Shown here one piece after another: positions 14,988 through 23,139 of a stretch of 31,131 bases of DNA; the stretch's first letter is position 1, and each line of letters opens with the position of its first letter. Source of the DNA: an uncultured Lachnospiraceae bacterium (GTDB lineage Bacteria > Bacillota > Clostridia > Lachnospirales > Lachnospiraceae); the NCBI GenBank assembly GCA_910585005.1, contig CAJUCN010000027.1:1-31131 (forward strand), written 5' to 3'. Both the position numbers and the translations under genes were made by a program. Below the pieces are notes generated by a model that did no database searches, was not told the origin of the DNA, and worked only from the letters and a program-made list of their open reading frames with translations.

Positions 14988-16280
14988 ATGAAAAACATCA
15001 GCCGTAAAAACTGGGTTTTGATCTGGGTTCTGGGCATGACGGGGCAGATCTGCTGGAACATCGAAAACTCATGGTTCAACAACTTTGTATATGACAAGAT
15101 CGCCCCGGAACCTGCCATTGTTTCCTGGATGGTGGGTGTCAGCGCCGTAGTGTCCACATTCTGCGCTTTTTTGGTGGGAACCTGGGGAGACAGAAAGGGG
15201 AGGCGGAAACCTTTTATCTGCATTGGCTATATTTTTTGGGGGTTGTTTACGTTCCTTTTTGGAGCTACGGAAATGATTCCCAAAAACCCGCTTTTTATTG
15301 CGGCGGCAGCGGTAGTTCTGGCGGATGCCGTAATGAGCTTTTTTGGCTCTGTGGGGAATGACGGCGGTTTTTCTCCCTGGACGACGGATATTTCCAATGA
15401 GAAAAACCGTGGAAAGCTGGGCGGAGCCTTAGCCGTGATGCCTGTGTTTGCCACCATCTTCGGGGCGGTGGTTTCCGGTATTCTGATTGAAAAGCTGGAT
15501 TTCTTCGCTTTCTTTGGGTTGATGGGTGGAATTGTGGCGGCGGTAGGCGTACTTTCCCTGTTTACCTTGGAAGATTCCCCCACCCTTGTTCCCAAACAGG
15601 ATGAAAAAGGATTTTGGCATCAGTTTTTATCGGTGTTTCACTGGAAGACCGTCCGGAAAAACCAGGAATTGTTTTGGGTATTTATAGTGATGACGGTATA
15701 TTTTATTGGCTTTAATGTTTATTTTCCCTATATTACCATTTATTTTGTAAACTATTTGGGGTACGACTACGGGATGACAGGCATCATCCAAGGGACAGGG
15801 CTTTTGGCGGCGTCCGTGTTGACGATTCCGGCGGCAAAGCTGATTGACAAAGGGAAAATGCCGACGGTGATTCTGGGCGCCCTGGCCTGCAATACGGCAG
15901 GGCTTATGTTGGTCAGCGTTTCACAGATGTTCCCTATTTTACTTATGGGTGTGTTCGGCGCAGGAATTGGCTACATTCTGGTGCTGCAGACGTTGACCGC
16001 ATGGATGAAGAATCTATACCCACAGGAACAGCGGGGGCAGTTTGAGGGAATCAAGCAGATCTTCTTTGTCTGTATCCCCATGATTGCAGGCCCTGCCATT
16101 GCAACGCCGGTAATCAACCGCCTTGGGGTTGAAAAAGAAGTAAACGGCGTATTGGGGATGGTTCCTGCCCCTAGTCTGTTTTTTATTTCCGCGGTTTTGA
16201 CATTGTTTACTTTGATCCCGTTATTGGTGGCAGCCAAGCATAGCAAAAGGAGGAATCATGTATGGAACGAGAATTGTTAG
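14988..16280 (+). CDS. MFS transporter
   Basis: A 430-residue membrane protein with about 12 helices. The loop between helices 2 and 3 has the major-facilitator pattern GTWGDRKGRRKPF, followed by a long central loop near 200-220 (DSPTLVPKQDEKGFWHQF). An early helix contains WNIENSWFNNFVYDKI. The layout recalls sugar transporters of the GPH/SLC45 type, but the substrate is not established. The ATG at 14988 follows GGAG at six bases; the GTG at 14970 and ATG at 14976 lie before that site. Its last 19 bases overlap the DUF2804 gene, so the two are translated together. Confidence 0.85.
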   Translation: MKNISRKNWVLIWVLGMTGQICWNIENSWFNNFVYDKIAPEPAIVSWMVGVSAVVSTFCAFLVGTWGDRKGRRKPFICIGYIFWGLFTFLFGATEMIPKNPLFIAAAAVVLADAVMSFFGSVGNDGGFSPWTTDISNEKNRGKLGGALAVMPVFATIFGAVVSGILIEKLDFFAFFGLMGGIVAAVGVLSLFTLEDSPTLVPKQDEKGFWHQFLSVFHWKTVRKNQELFWVFIVMTVYFIGFNVYFPYITIYFVNYLGYDYGMTGIIQGTGLLAASVLTIPAAKLIDKGKMPTVILGALACNTAGLMLVSVSQMFPILLMGVFGAGIGYILVLQTLTAWMKNLYPQEQRGQFEGIKQIFFVCIPMIAGPAIATPVINRLGVEKEVNGVLGMVPAPSLFFISAVLTLFTLIPLLVAAKHSKRRNHVWNENC

Positions 16281-17290
16281 AAAGAGGCCCGGTACTGGAT
16301 AAAAAAGGCCGTCCTGTTCCGGGATATTCTAAAAGAAGTACATTGGTCTATGACCGGAAAGCTATCAAGGCGCCGCCATGGCGGATCAAGGAGTGGGATT
16401 TTTACCAGATATCCAATGACCACCTTTGCTTACAGCTTACAATTGGACATGCCGCTTATGCAGGGCAGGTGAGCGTGATGCTGTTCGATTTTAAAGAGGG
16501 GAAAAAGTATCTGGATGTATGCCGGACCTTGGCGCTGCCCTTTGGTTCTTTACATATGCCAACCGATGCGGAAAAAGACCACAAGCTGATCTATTCCCAT
16601 AAAGGGCTTCCCAATAAATATGGAAACAGTGGGATTTATATGAGTTTCCAGGCAGTTTCGGGAAAGAGGATCCTGACCTGCCAGTGGAAAGATTTGGAGA
16701 TTTCTATCAGGCTGGAGCGGGAAAACCCGGATTCGCTGGTGGTGAATCTGCCTTTTGATGAATCTGCCCATGCTTTTTATTATAATCACAAGATCAATTG
16801 TATGACGGCGGAAGGGTATGTGAGGACTCATAAGTATGAGTGGCGGTTTGACAAAAAGGATTCTTTCGGTATTTTGGACTGGGGAAGAGGCGTGTGGCCT
16901 TTTCATAACGAATGGTATTGGAGTAACGGAAGCGGCTGGCTTGAGGGGGAAATGTTTGGCTTTAATTTAGGGTGCGGATTTGGGAATACCGATATTGCCA
17001 GCGAAAATATGCTCTTTTATAAAGGAAAATCCCATAAATTGGGGAAAGTGGATTTTGAGCTGGGGAAAGCGTATATGGATCCCTGGCATTTGCATGACCG
17101 GAAAGGACGGCTGGATCTTTGGCTTACCCCTGTTTATGACAGGGAGACGATGATAAAGCTACTTTGGGTGGATAACCATTGCCATCAGATGTTTGGCAGC
17201 TTTTCGGGAAGTGTGGTGTTAGATGACGGCAGCAGGCTCCAGGTAAAGGATATCATTTCCTTTGCAGAACATGCGGTGAATAATTGGTGA
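16262..17290 (+). CDS. DUF2804 family protein
   Basis: A 342-residue soluble protein, rich in aromatic residues and beta strands, with the family-type segment FGILDWGRGVWPFHNEWYWSNGSGW (about 203-227, written here in part of its known pattern). DUF2804 proteins have no proven biochemical role; the fold resembles carotenoid or lipocalin-like beta structures, and a hydrophobic-ligand or glycan role has been guessed. The start at 16262 lies eight bases after GGAGG inside the transporter gene. Linked translation with an MFS transporter suggests that both handle the same compound. Confidence 0.8.
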   Translation: MERELLERGPVLDKKGRPVPGYSKRSTLVYDRKAIKAPPWRIKEWDFYQISNDHLCLQLTIGHAAYAGQVSVMLFDFKEGKKYLDVCRTLALPFGSLHMPTDAEKDHKLIYSHKGLPNKYGNSGIYMSFQAVSGKRILTCQWKDLEISIRLERENPDSLVVNLPFDESAHAFYYNHKINCMTAEGYVRTHKYEWRFDKKDSFGILDWGRGVWPFHNEWYWSNGSGWLEGEMFGFNLGCGFGNTDIASENMLFYKGKSHKLGKVDFELGKAYMDPWHLHDRKGRLDLWLTPVYDRETMIKLLWVDNHCHQMFGSFSGSVVLDDGSRLQVKDIISFAEHAVNNW

Positions 17291-17299
17291 TTTTCATAC

Positions 17300-17389
17300 C
17301 CATTTAGGAGGTGTTTCGCGCCATTTAGGCTGATCTTGTGGAATTTTTGCCGATATAAGAAATAGGCAAAAGCGGAAAGGAGAAAGAAA
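17300..17389 (+). promoter_or_regulatory. Leader with direct repeats, hairpin and sigma-28-like box
   Basis: CCATTTAGG occurs at 17300-17308 and 17321-17329, exactly 21 bp apart. TTTTGCC (17345-17351) and GGCAAAA (17365-17371) form a perfect hairpin. GCCGATAT at 17349-17356 equals the -10 box of flagellar sigma factor (sigma-D/28) promoters, though no TAAA lies 15 bases upstream. Confidence 0.45.
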
Positions 17390-18232
17390 ATGGCGCTTAA
17401 TGGAATTGGGACAGGGTACTATATGGGAGAAACTTACAAGGAGCGTTTGGATGCGATCACAGATCCAAATGCAAGGAGTGCTTTTCAGGCAGCATATGCC
17501 AAAAAGATGGCGGGCAGTACAGATTATATTTCAACCATCAGTAAGGCGTATAACACGGGAAAACCCGGGGCTGCGAACTTTGAGGATGCGTTCCCGCAAT
17601 ATGATGTGATAACCCATGTGGGGAATGCCAACATTTCTGCGGGCAACTGGCAGAGAAATGATTTCCCGTTTTGGAAATATTTTGACAAAAACACAAGTGC
17701 GGATGCCTTGAATGACTGGAGGCCTTCCGGGGCAAACCCGCCCCAGACCCGTGGCGATTTGCAAAGGAATTACGGCAGTGTGGGTTCCGGCAGAATTGCA
17801 ATTCTTGTGCCGGAGAGCCTTCAGGCTAAAATGGACGCAGATCCTGCTTATGCACGGCAGATCATGGCAAAGGTGCAGGAGTGGAAAGAGGACTATGACC
17901 GCTGGGACAATACGGTGGCTGCCGGTTATGGCATGAATGTGGCGGAGCACCAGGCGGAAAAAAGCTATGTGTTTGATCTGGATGAAAACGGGGATGTGCG
18001 TAATTGTACCGTTACCAGCGGCGGGGGGAAGATTGTAGGGCCCACCGAAGAAGAACAGCGGCAGTTTGAGGCGGAGCAGAAGGCAAAGTGGAAGCGGCGG
18101 GTCAAATATATACAGATTTTGAAAGAAAGCGCCGCCAAGCATAAAATGCAGGAGCAGGAAAACCTGCGTTTGTACCAGGAAAATTTCCTGTTAAAAGAAT
18201 ATAAAAGGAACAGAACTGACATTTTCCAGTAA
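17390..18232 (+). CDS. DUF6033-like conserved protein
   Basis: A 280-residue soluble protein without a signal peptide. It opens MALNGIGTGYYMGETYKERL, like a group of Lachnospiraceae proteins that start M-x-x-N-G-I-G-x-x-Y (DUF6033). The middle has ILVPESLQAKMDADPAYARQ, in which a proposed 'IAPxxLxxMxxDP' motif of that family can be seen, then YVFDLDENGDV. The last 80 residues are charged and helical (EEEQRQFEAEQKAKWKRR), probably a coiled coil. The function is unknown. The start follows AAAGGAG at seven bases. A strong terminator follows, so it is a single-gene unit. The leader suggests special control. The family call is from memory of its pattern and should be checked. Confidence 0.6.
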   Translation: MALNGIGTGYYMGETYKERLDAITDPNARSAFQAAYAKKMAGSTDYISTISKAYNTGKPGAANFEDAFPQYDVITHVGNANISAGNWQRNDFPFWKYFDKNTSADALNDWRPSGANPPQTRGDLQRNYGSVGSGRIAILVPESLQAKMDADPAYARQIMAKVQEWKEDYDRWDNTVAAGYGMNVAEHQAEKSYVFDLDENGDVRNCTVTSGGGKIVGPTEEEQRQFEAEQKAKWKRRVKYIQILKESAAKHKMQEQENLRLYQENFLLKEYKRNRTDIFQ

Positions 18233-18258
18233 AGTTTGCCTGACAGAAACGTATTTTG

Positions 18259-18310
18259 TTCCCCGTTTTATTGCAGAATAAAATCTGAAATAAGACGGGG
18301 AATATTTTGT
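18259..18310 (+). terminator. Terminator after the DUF6033-like gene
   Basis: TTCCCCGTTTTATT (18259-18272) pairs with AATAAGACGGGGAA (18289-18302), with one G-U pair and a 16-base loop, followed by TATTTTGTT. Confidence 0.85.
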
Positions 18311-18320
18311 TACTGATTGG

Positions 18321-18349
18321 TTGCTGATATCAGCCATACTGTATATAAT
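18321..18349 (+). promoter_or_regulatory. Promoter of the two-component system
   Basis: TTGCTG (18321-18326) and TATAAT (18344-18349) are 17 bases apart. Its position places the translation start at 18381, not further upstream. Confidence 0.6.
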
Positions 18350-18380
18350 ATTGCATAATCATAAAGACAGAGGTCAGGCC

Positions 18381-19073
18381 ATGGATAAAATTTTGATCAT
18401 TGATGATGACAAGGAGCTTTGCTCGCTGATCGTGCAAAGTGTTCTTAAGGAAGGCATAGAAGCAGATTTTTGCTATTCGGGAAAAGACGGTCTTGGAAAG
18501 CTTGGGGAAGGGGAATATGAGCTTGTCATACTGGACGTGATGATGCCTGGTTTTGACGGCTTTGAGACATTAGAGAAGATCCGGGAAGAACATCACCTGC
18601 CAATTCTGATGTTTACAGCTAAAAACGACAGTGCATCCAAGGTGCGGGGCCTGCGTGCAGGGGCGGATGATTATCTGACCAAGCCCTTTGATTTGGACGA
18701 GCTGATTGCCCGGATCCTTTCCCTGATCAGGCGCTATACCCGTTTTAATATCAAAGAGGGGAATCCCCAGGTGTTCCGTTTTGACGGTTTGGCAATCGAC
18801 CTTGACAACCGGTCTGTTTCCACGGCAAAGGGTGATTTTGAACTGCCGCCAAAAGAATTTGACCTGCTTTTGTTCCTTGCGAAAAATCAGGGGAAAATTC
18901 TGACAAAGCAGCAGATATACGAGAACGTTTGGGGGGAGGAATATGTTTATGACGACAGCAATATTATGGCCATCATCAGCAGACTGCGGAAAAAGCTGGA
19001 AAATAGTGCGGAATCCCCTAAATATATACAGACGGTGAAAGGTGTGGGCTATCGTTTTAGTAAGGAGGTTTGA
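18381..19073 (+). CDS. OmpR-family response regulator
   Basis: A 230-residue two-domain regulator. The receiver has the acidic pocket IIDDD (8-10), the phosphorylated Asp52 (VILDVMMPGFDGF) and Lys101 (YLTKPF). The C-terminal winged helix starts near 135, with LPPKEFDLLLFLAKNQGKILTKQQ and the end TVKGVGYRF. The ATG at 18381 follows AGAGG at seven bases. The kinase gene starts three bases after its stop. The likely targets are the two four-repeat promoters at 20080 and 29877, because the nearer one controls the ABC ATPase gene that follows this pair. Confidence 0.93.
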   Translation: MDKILIIDDDKELCSLIVQSVLKEGIEADFCYSGKDGLGKLGEGEYELVILDVMMPGFDGFETLEKIREEHHLPILMFTAKNDSASKVRGLRAGADDYLTKPFDLDELIARILSLIRRYTRFNIKEGNPQVFRFDGLAIDLDNRSVSTAKGDFELPPKEFDLLLFLAKNQGKILTKQQIYENVWGEEYVYDDSNIMAIISRLRKKLENSAESPKYIQTVKGVGYRFSKEV

Positions 19074-19076
19074 TGA

Positions 19077-20000
19077 ATGCCGATTGAAATCTTTGCTGTG
19101 ATTGGAATGACGGTTTCGTTTGTTTTTACCTGTGGCGCGGCACTTGCCATCCGACGCGCAAAAAAACAGATAGGGGAAATGTCCGAGGCGTTGGAGGATG
19201 TGAAAAAGGGGAACGGGAACAGGCGCATTTTGGCTGATCCTCATGAGCTTGCCGCCCCGATTGCCTACGGGATCAACGATATAATCCTATCCTACGAAGA
19301 CAAGCTTTCTGCCTATCGGCGGATGGAAGAGACAAACAGGCAGTTAATGACCAGTCTTTCCCATGATGTGCGGACGCCGCTGACAACACTGATTGGGTAC
19401 TTGGATGCAGTCCGGAAAGGGATTGTCAGCGGAAAAGAGAGAGATGATTATCTAAAAGTTGCCTGCAGGAAATCTTATGAATTAAAAGAATATATTGACG
19501 TGCTTTTCGACTGGTTTAAATTGGGTTCCAATGAATATACCATGAACATAACAGACGTAGATTTAACGGAACTGACACGGAAGATTCTAATTTGCTGGAT
19601 ACCGGTCTTGGAGGATGCACAGATAGATTTCGTGATTGACATTCCCGAACAGCCTTTTTTGGTAAAGGCAGACCCGGACGGTTATATGCGGATATTAAAC
19701 AATCTGATGCAGAATGTCATTTCTCATAGCCATGGGGATAAAATAGAAATAGCTTTATCAGAACAGGGAGGAAAAATAGAAATTCTATTGTCTGATAATG
19801 GCGTAGGGATGGATCAGGAGGATTTAAAACATATTTTTGAGCGGCTTTATAAATGCGATAAGGGGCGGTCTGAAAAAGGAAGCGGTCTTGGTTTGTCTAT
19901 CGTGCATCAGCTTGTAGCCAAACTGAATGGAACAGTAACAGTGGAAAGCGTACCGGGAGAAGGAACCGTTTTTATTTTGCGTTTCCCACTGACGGAATGA
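19077..20000 (+). CDS. Small membrane-bound sensor histidine kinase
   Basis: A 307-residue kinase with a single N-terminal membrane helix (about 4-25) and no outside domain. It has a short linker, the phosphorylated His96 in LSHDVRTPLTTLIGYLD, an N box (LNNLMQNVISHS), and DNGVGM and GSGLGLSIV motifs. Kinases this short, next to an ABC ATPase, commonly take part in sensing antimicrobial peptides, often through the transporter itself. Translation starts at 19077 after GGAGG, just past the regulator's stop. A terminator follows at 20029-20056. Confidence 0.92.
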   Translation: MPIEIFAVIGMTVSFVFTCGAALAIRRAKKQIGEMSEALEDVKKGNGNRRILADPHELAAPIAYGINDIILSYEDKLSAYRRMEETNRQLMTSLSHDVRTPLTTLIGYLDAVRKGIVSGKERDDYLKVACRKSYELKEYIDVLFDWFKLGSNEYTMNITDVDLTELTRKILICWIPVLEDAQIDFVIDIPEQPFLVKADPDGYMRILNNLMQNVISHSHGDKIEIALSEQGGKIEILLSDNGVGMDQEDLKHIFERLYKCDKGRSEKGSGLGLSIVHQLVAKLNGTVTVESVPGEGTVFILRFPLTE

Positions 20001-20028
20001 ATCAGAACCGTTTTTACAGCGGCAGTAG

Positions 20029-20056
20029 AATCTCCGTCTAGCGGGGATTTTATTAT
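20029..20056 (+). terminator. Terminator after the sensor kinase
   Basis: AATCTCCG (20029-20036) and CGGGGATT (20042-20049), with one G-U pair and a five-base loop, are followed by TTATTATTT. Confidence 0.65.
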
Positions 20057-20079
20057 TTACAGAAATTGGTTTCCTTTCA

Positions 20080-20134
20080 TGCAAGGTTAATGCAAAGTTC
20101 GTGCAAGGTTAATACAAGGTTGGCGTGCTAGAAT
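20080..20134 (+). promoter_or_regulatory. Activator-type promoter A with four tandem 11-bp repeats
   Basis: TGCAAGGTTAA (20080-20090), TGCAAAGTTCG (20091-20101), TGCAAGGTTAA (20102-20112) and TACAAGGTTGG (20113-20123) run head to tail with an exact 11-bp period. Five bases later comes TAGAAT (20129-20134). There is no normal -35 box, as expected when a response regulator bound to direct repeats recruits polymerase. The same arrangement recurs at 29877-29931. Confidence 0.75.
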
Positions 20135-20230
20135 GGCAGATAGGAAGATCTTTTTTCTAAAAGGGAGGAAAATCCTCTGCTCCTGCAAAGGCAGTCGCAT
20201 TTTGCTCCGCAAAACCAGGAGGATTGTGCA
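20135..20230 (+). other. Structured leader of the ABC ATPase gene
   Basis: About 96 bases separate the -10 box from the start codon. They contain two small hairpins, GAGGA/TCCTC (20165-20177) and TTTTGC/GCAAAA (20200-20214); the second ends three bases before the GGAGG ribosome site (20218-20222). Confidence 0.35.
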
Positions 20231-21151
20231 ATGAGCAAATATATCATTGAAACAAAGGATCTTACAAAGCAGTATGGAACGCAGAAAAGCGTTTCCAATC
20301 TGAATATCCATGTACAAAAAGGGCGTATCTATGGTTTGCTTGGCAGAAACGGCGCCGGAAAGACAACAACAATGAAAATGCTGCTTGGACTGACGCCGCC
20401 TACTTCGGGGGAAGTGATCATTTGGGGAAAATCTTTGGTAACAAATGAAAAAAAGCTGCTGCCCCGTATTGGCAGTTTGATTGAATCCCCCGGCTTCTAT
20501 CCTAATTTGACCGCCGCCGAAAACCTGCACATTTTTGCTACTCTGCGGGGAGTGCCGAACCGCAACGCAATTAAAAACACACTTGATTTGGTTGGCCTGC
20601 CTTACAAAGATAAAAAGCTGTTTTCTCAATATTCACTTGGCATGAAGCAGCGGCTGGCAATTGGCCTTGCCATTATGCACGATCCGGAACTTTTGATTTT
20701 GGATGAACCAATCAACGGTCTTGACCCGATTGGAATTGCCCAGGTTCGTTCCTTTATCCGTAACCTTTGCGATGAGCGTGGAAAAACAATTTTAATTTCC
20801 AGCCACATCCTTTCTGAAATTGCACTTTTGGCGGATGATATAGGAATTATCGACCACGGCGCATTACTGGAAGAAGAAAGTCTTGCAGAACTGGAAGCAA
20901 AAAGCAGCAAACACATCCGGTTTATTGTTTCAGATACGGCACAGGCAGCAAGAATTTTAGAGCGTATCTTCCATGAGAACCGATTTACCATACAGGACGA
21001 TCACAAGATACAGGTGCATAACCTTGATTTACCAATAGGAAAAATTGTTACTGCTTTTGTGAAAAATGGCTTAGAGGTATCGGGAGCCGCAACTTCAGAG
21101 GAAAGCCTTGAAGATTACTTCAAACGTGTAACAGGGGGTGAGGGTTTATGA
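20231..21151 (+). CDS. ABC ATPase, bacitracin/lantibiotic-resistance type
   Basis: A 306-residue ATPase that begins IIETKDLTKQYGTQKSVSNL, with Walker A GRNGAGKTTT (about 38-47), signature YSLGMKQRLAIG, and Walker B LLILDEPINGLDP, followed by LISSHILSEIALLADDIGII. This pattern matches ATPases of the BcrA and lantibiotic-immunity exporters, which remove membrane-active peptides. GGAGG lies eight bases before the ATG. Normally a permease gene follows directly; here an ATG within the stop region opens only a 34-codon frame that then stops, and a suitable permease lies at 29988 behind an identical promoter. The ATPase therefore probably works with that distant permease. Confidence 0.9.
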   Translation: MSKYIIETKDLTKQYGTQKSVSNLNIHVQKGRIYGLLGRNGAGKTTTMKMLLGLTPPTSGEVIIWGKSLVTNEKKLLPRIGSLIESPGFYPNLTAAENLHIFATLRGVPNRNAIKNTLDLVGLPYKDKKLFSQYSLGMKQRLAIGLAIMHDPELLILDEPINGLDPIGIAQVRSFIRNLCDERGKTILISSHILSEIALLADDIGIIDHGALLEEESLAELEAKSSKHIRFIVSDTAQAARILERIFHENRFTIQDDHKIQVHNLDLPIGKIVTAFVKNGLEVSGAATSEESLEDYFKRVTGGEGL

Positions 21152-21475
21152 AGAACCGCTTCTATTGGCTCTTAAACTGGAATCCCGATGCCTGCGGGAG
21201 ACTGGATGATGTGTTAGTTCATAACTTGCGCCGCCAGCATAGCCGTAAATTATAATCCGATTATCTACTATTACCGAACCAATGCTTAGGGTTGAACGTA
21301 AAGACGGATGTGGAGGCTAAAAAACTTCGCCCAACTGAACGGGAAATGACCATGCTGTTGTTCCGCCTACGGTGTGTACAGCATTGAAAAAACAACCTTT
21401 TTCTGCTATGATTGGTGGTGGAAAAAGCTGTAAAAATCAATACTTACAGATGACAGGCTTTTGTAAATACCGTTA
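21149..21475 (+). pseudogene. Decayed reading frame after the ABC ATPase
   Basis: A frame opens at 21149 (MKNRFYWLLNWNPDACGRL...), meets TAA at 21253-21255, continues open in the same frame through LRPTEREMTMLLFRL, and stops again near 21387. Further on, another frame shows YDWWWKKL before a stop. It does not look like an ABC permease beginning, and I do not recognise it. This is the only content of the gap between the ATPase gene and 21490, and it looks like the scar of a rearrangement. Confidence 0.35.
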
Positions 21476-21489
21476 GGAAAAGGTGAAAA

Positions 21490-22140
21490 ATGAAAAAAGG
21501 GAATAAAACATATCAGATGAATGGTGAAGATGGTCCCACATCTGTTTTTATATTTGAGAATACAAAAAAGCGTACTCTTAAGCAACGATTTCATAAAATC
21601 AAATACAACCGCAAGAAGAAACGTATCGAAAAAATGATTACAGGAGAGAGTCATCATTCTATGGAGGATGTGCTTGCATTTGCGGTAAATGAATGCGGCT
21701 TAGCAGAACTTGATAGGGATTCAGTTGCGGTGATGGAAGAATATAAACAGTTGCGGGCCTCTTTCATTTTGCAATATAAGCCGGAATTACTTGGAGAATA
21801 TGCTAAACTTCTCCCGCTTGAAAGTAAAGAACCAGAAGCAGTAATGGAATATTTGGAAAAATGCAAAGAACAATCACAACATGCTATGGCTGTTCCGAAA
21901 GAGCTATTTGATATTGATATGCATAAGTATATTAAAGAATATCCGGATATAAATGAAAGATTGGATGTTGTAATTGAGACGAAGTATGGATATATCGGTG
22001 GAGGAGCTTGCGGGGATAAGGCGGTAAAAGACCTGGATGAGATGATGATACGCCTGCATAAATATTACGGAGTAACGCAGGAAGATATTAATAACCAAAC
22101 GGAAAGATATAAAAATCTTATCAGGACATTATGCAGATAA
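21490..22140 (+). CDS. Hypothetical protein with N-terminal DGPTSVFIF motif
   Basis: A 216-residue soluble protein, not assigned to a family. Residues 13-22 read EDGPTSVFIF, similar to the DGPTS-I-F stretch found in sodium-pump decarboxylase beta subunits and in some short unassigned clostridial proteins. It is followed by a very basic segment (KKRTLKQRFHKIKYNRKKKRIEKM, about 25-48), then helical acidic regions and a conserved-looking TKYGYIGGGACGDKAVKDLDEMM near 170. No membrane helix or signal is seen. AAAAGG precedes the ATG. It stands between decayed DNA and a convergent XRE regulator. The base composition is AT-richer than the neighbouring ABC and pst genes. Confidence 0.7.
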   Translation: MKKGNKTYQMNGEDGPTSVFIFENTKKRTLKQRFHKIKYNRKKKRIEKMITGESHHSMEDVLAFAVNECGLAELDRDSVAVMEEYKQLRASFILQYKPELLGEYAKLLPLESKEPEAVMEYLEKCKEQSQHAMAVPKELFDIDMHKYIKEYPDINERLDVVIETKYGYIGGGACGDKAVKDLDEMMIRLHKYYGVTQEDINNQTERYKNLIRTLCR

Positions 22141-22341
22141 ATTCCGGCTTATATATTTGTATCTTCAACTTTCCCCATTTTTCAAGGCTTTGCGAATAGC
22201 TGCTTCTCAACACAGTTCAAACCACACAAAGACACTTGCAATGAATCTAAAACAGGGTTTGATCGTGAAGCTAATCACCTGGAAATTCCGATTTGTCACT
22301 GGATACATGATACGTTACCATTGAAAAAGTATAGCTGGATA

Positions 22342-23076
22342 TTATCGGCCTGTTTGAAAAAGCTCTACACTGTATTTGGCAGGATGATCTTTGTCGATAT
22401 AAACATTCGCGTACAAATCCTCTTTTCGCTTAAATGGGGTCAAAACATAATAGTTACTTACTGCTTTATATTCCTTACCCTCATAAATAAACCGACAGAC
22501 AATTCTACAACAGGTGTAGTTTCCTACGCTAATCCAGGCTGCCGGAATCATGTCCTCTATTTCGGAGTCCATACAAGTGCCTGAATGCTTCAGGTTTTTT
22601 AATTTTTTCTTGTCATATACCAGTTTGCTCATTGAGGCCAAAAGCAATATTAGCCATACAGAAACATTGATTAACATGGCTTTCAAGATAGTTGAATTAA
22701 AAAAATTCCCAACAAGGCCAACAGCCAATTCAATCACTGCTACAAGCAAAGTGACATTAGCACATATGGAGAATAAGTATTTTACAGGCTTAAGATTGGC
22801 AATTTGTTTTTCTTTAAAAAGATTGGAAATATTTTCCTCCGCTTTTCCTTTGTATTCCTCTGCTGATATATGCTCTCCCGAAAAAAGCTCGTTTAAACTA
22901 ATACCCAGAACATTGCATAAAGGCTGTAAAAGTGACACATCTGGCATTCCTCTTCCGTTTTCCCATTTGGAAACGGCCTGATTGGTAATCTCTAATCGTT
23001 CGGCAAGCTGCATTTGTGTCAGATTTTTTTCCTTTCTGCACTGTGCAATAAATGCACCTATTTTTTTCTGATCCAT
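22342..23076 (-). CDS. XRE-family regulator with two membrane helices
   Basis: A 244-residue protein with a complete Cro/C1-type helix-turn-helix in the first 65 residues (IGAFIAQCRKEKNLTQMQLA, then ITNQAVSKWENGRGMPD), a short linker, two hydrophobic helices at about 99-124 and 130-152, and a C-terminal 90-residue domain with ISVGNYTCCRIVCRFIYEGKEYKAV that resembles the DUF3592-like beta domain seen in membrane proteins. A DNA-binding domain tied to the membrane suggests direct sensing of an envelope or outside signal. AAAGGAG stands before the ATG. The palindromes at 23140-23171 are probably its own operator. Confidence 0.82.
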   Translation of the reverse strand: MDQKKIGAFIAQCRKEKNLTQMQLAERLEITNQAVSKWENGRGMPDVSLLQPLCNVLGISLNELFSGEHISAEEYKGKAEENISNLFKEKQIANLKPVKYLFSICANVTLLVAVIELAVGLVGNFFNSTILKAMLINVSVWLILLLASMSKLVYDKKKLKNLKHSGTCMDSEIEDMIPAAWISVGNYTCCRIVCRFIYEGKEYKAVSNYYVLTPFKRKEDLYANVYIDKDHPAKYSVELFQTGR

Positions 23077-23139
23077 ACAATAAATCTCCTTTGCATTATT
23101 TGACTACAGTATATCAAAAAGAGCATCTATATAGAACAT

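Noticed and set aside
20080..20123. CRISPR-like or tandem-repeat array
   Set aside because: Repeats are 11 bp without spacers and sit at a promoter, so they are regulator binding sites.
22141..22341. Possible gene remnant between the 216-residue protein and the XRE gene
   Set aside because: Frames such as FKPHKDTCNESKTGFDREAN look protein-like but have no start and no recognised family; too weak to annotate.
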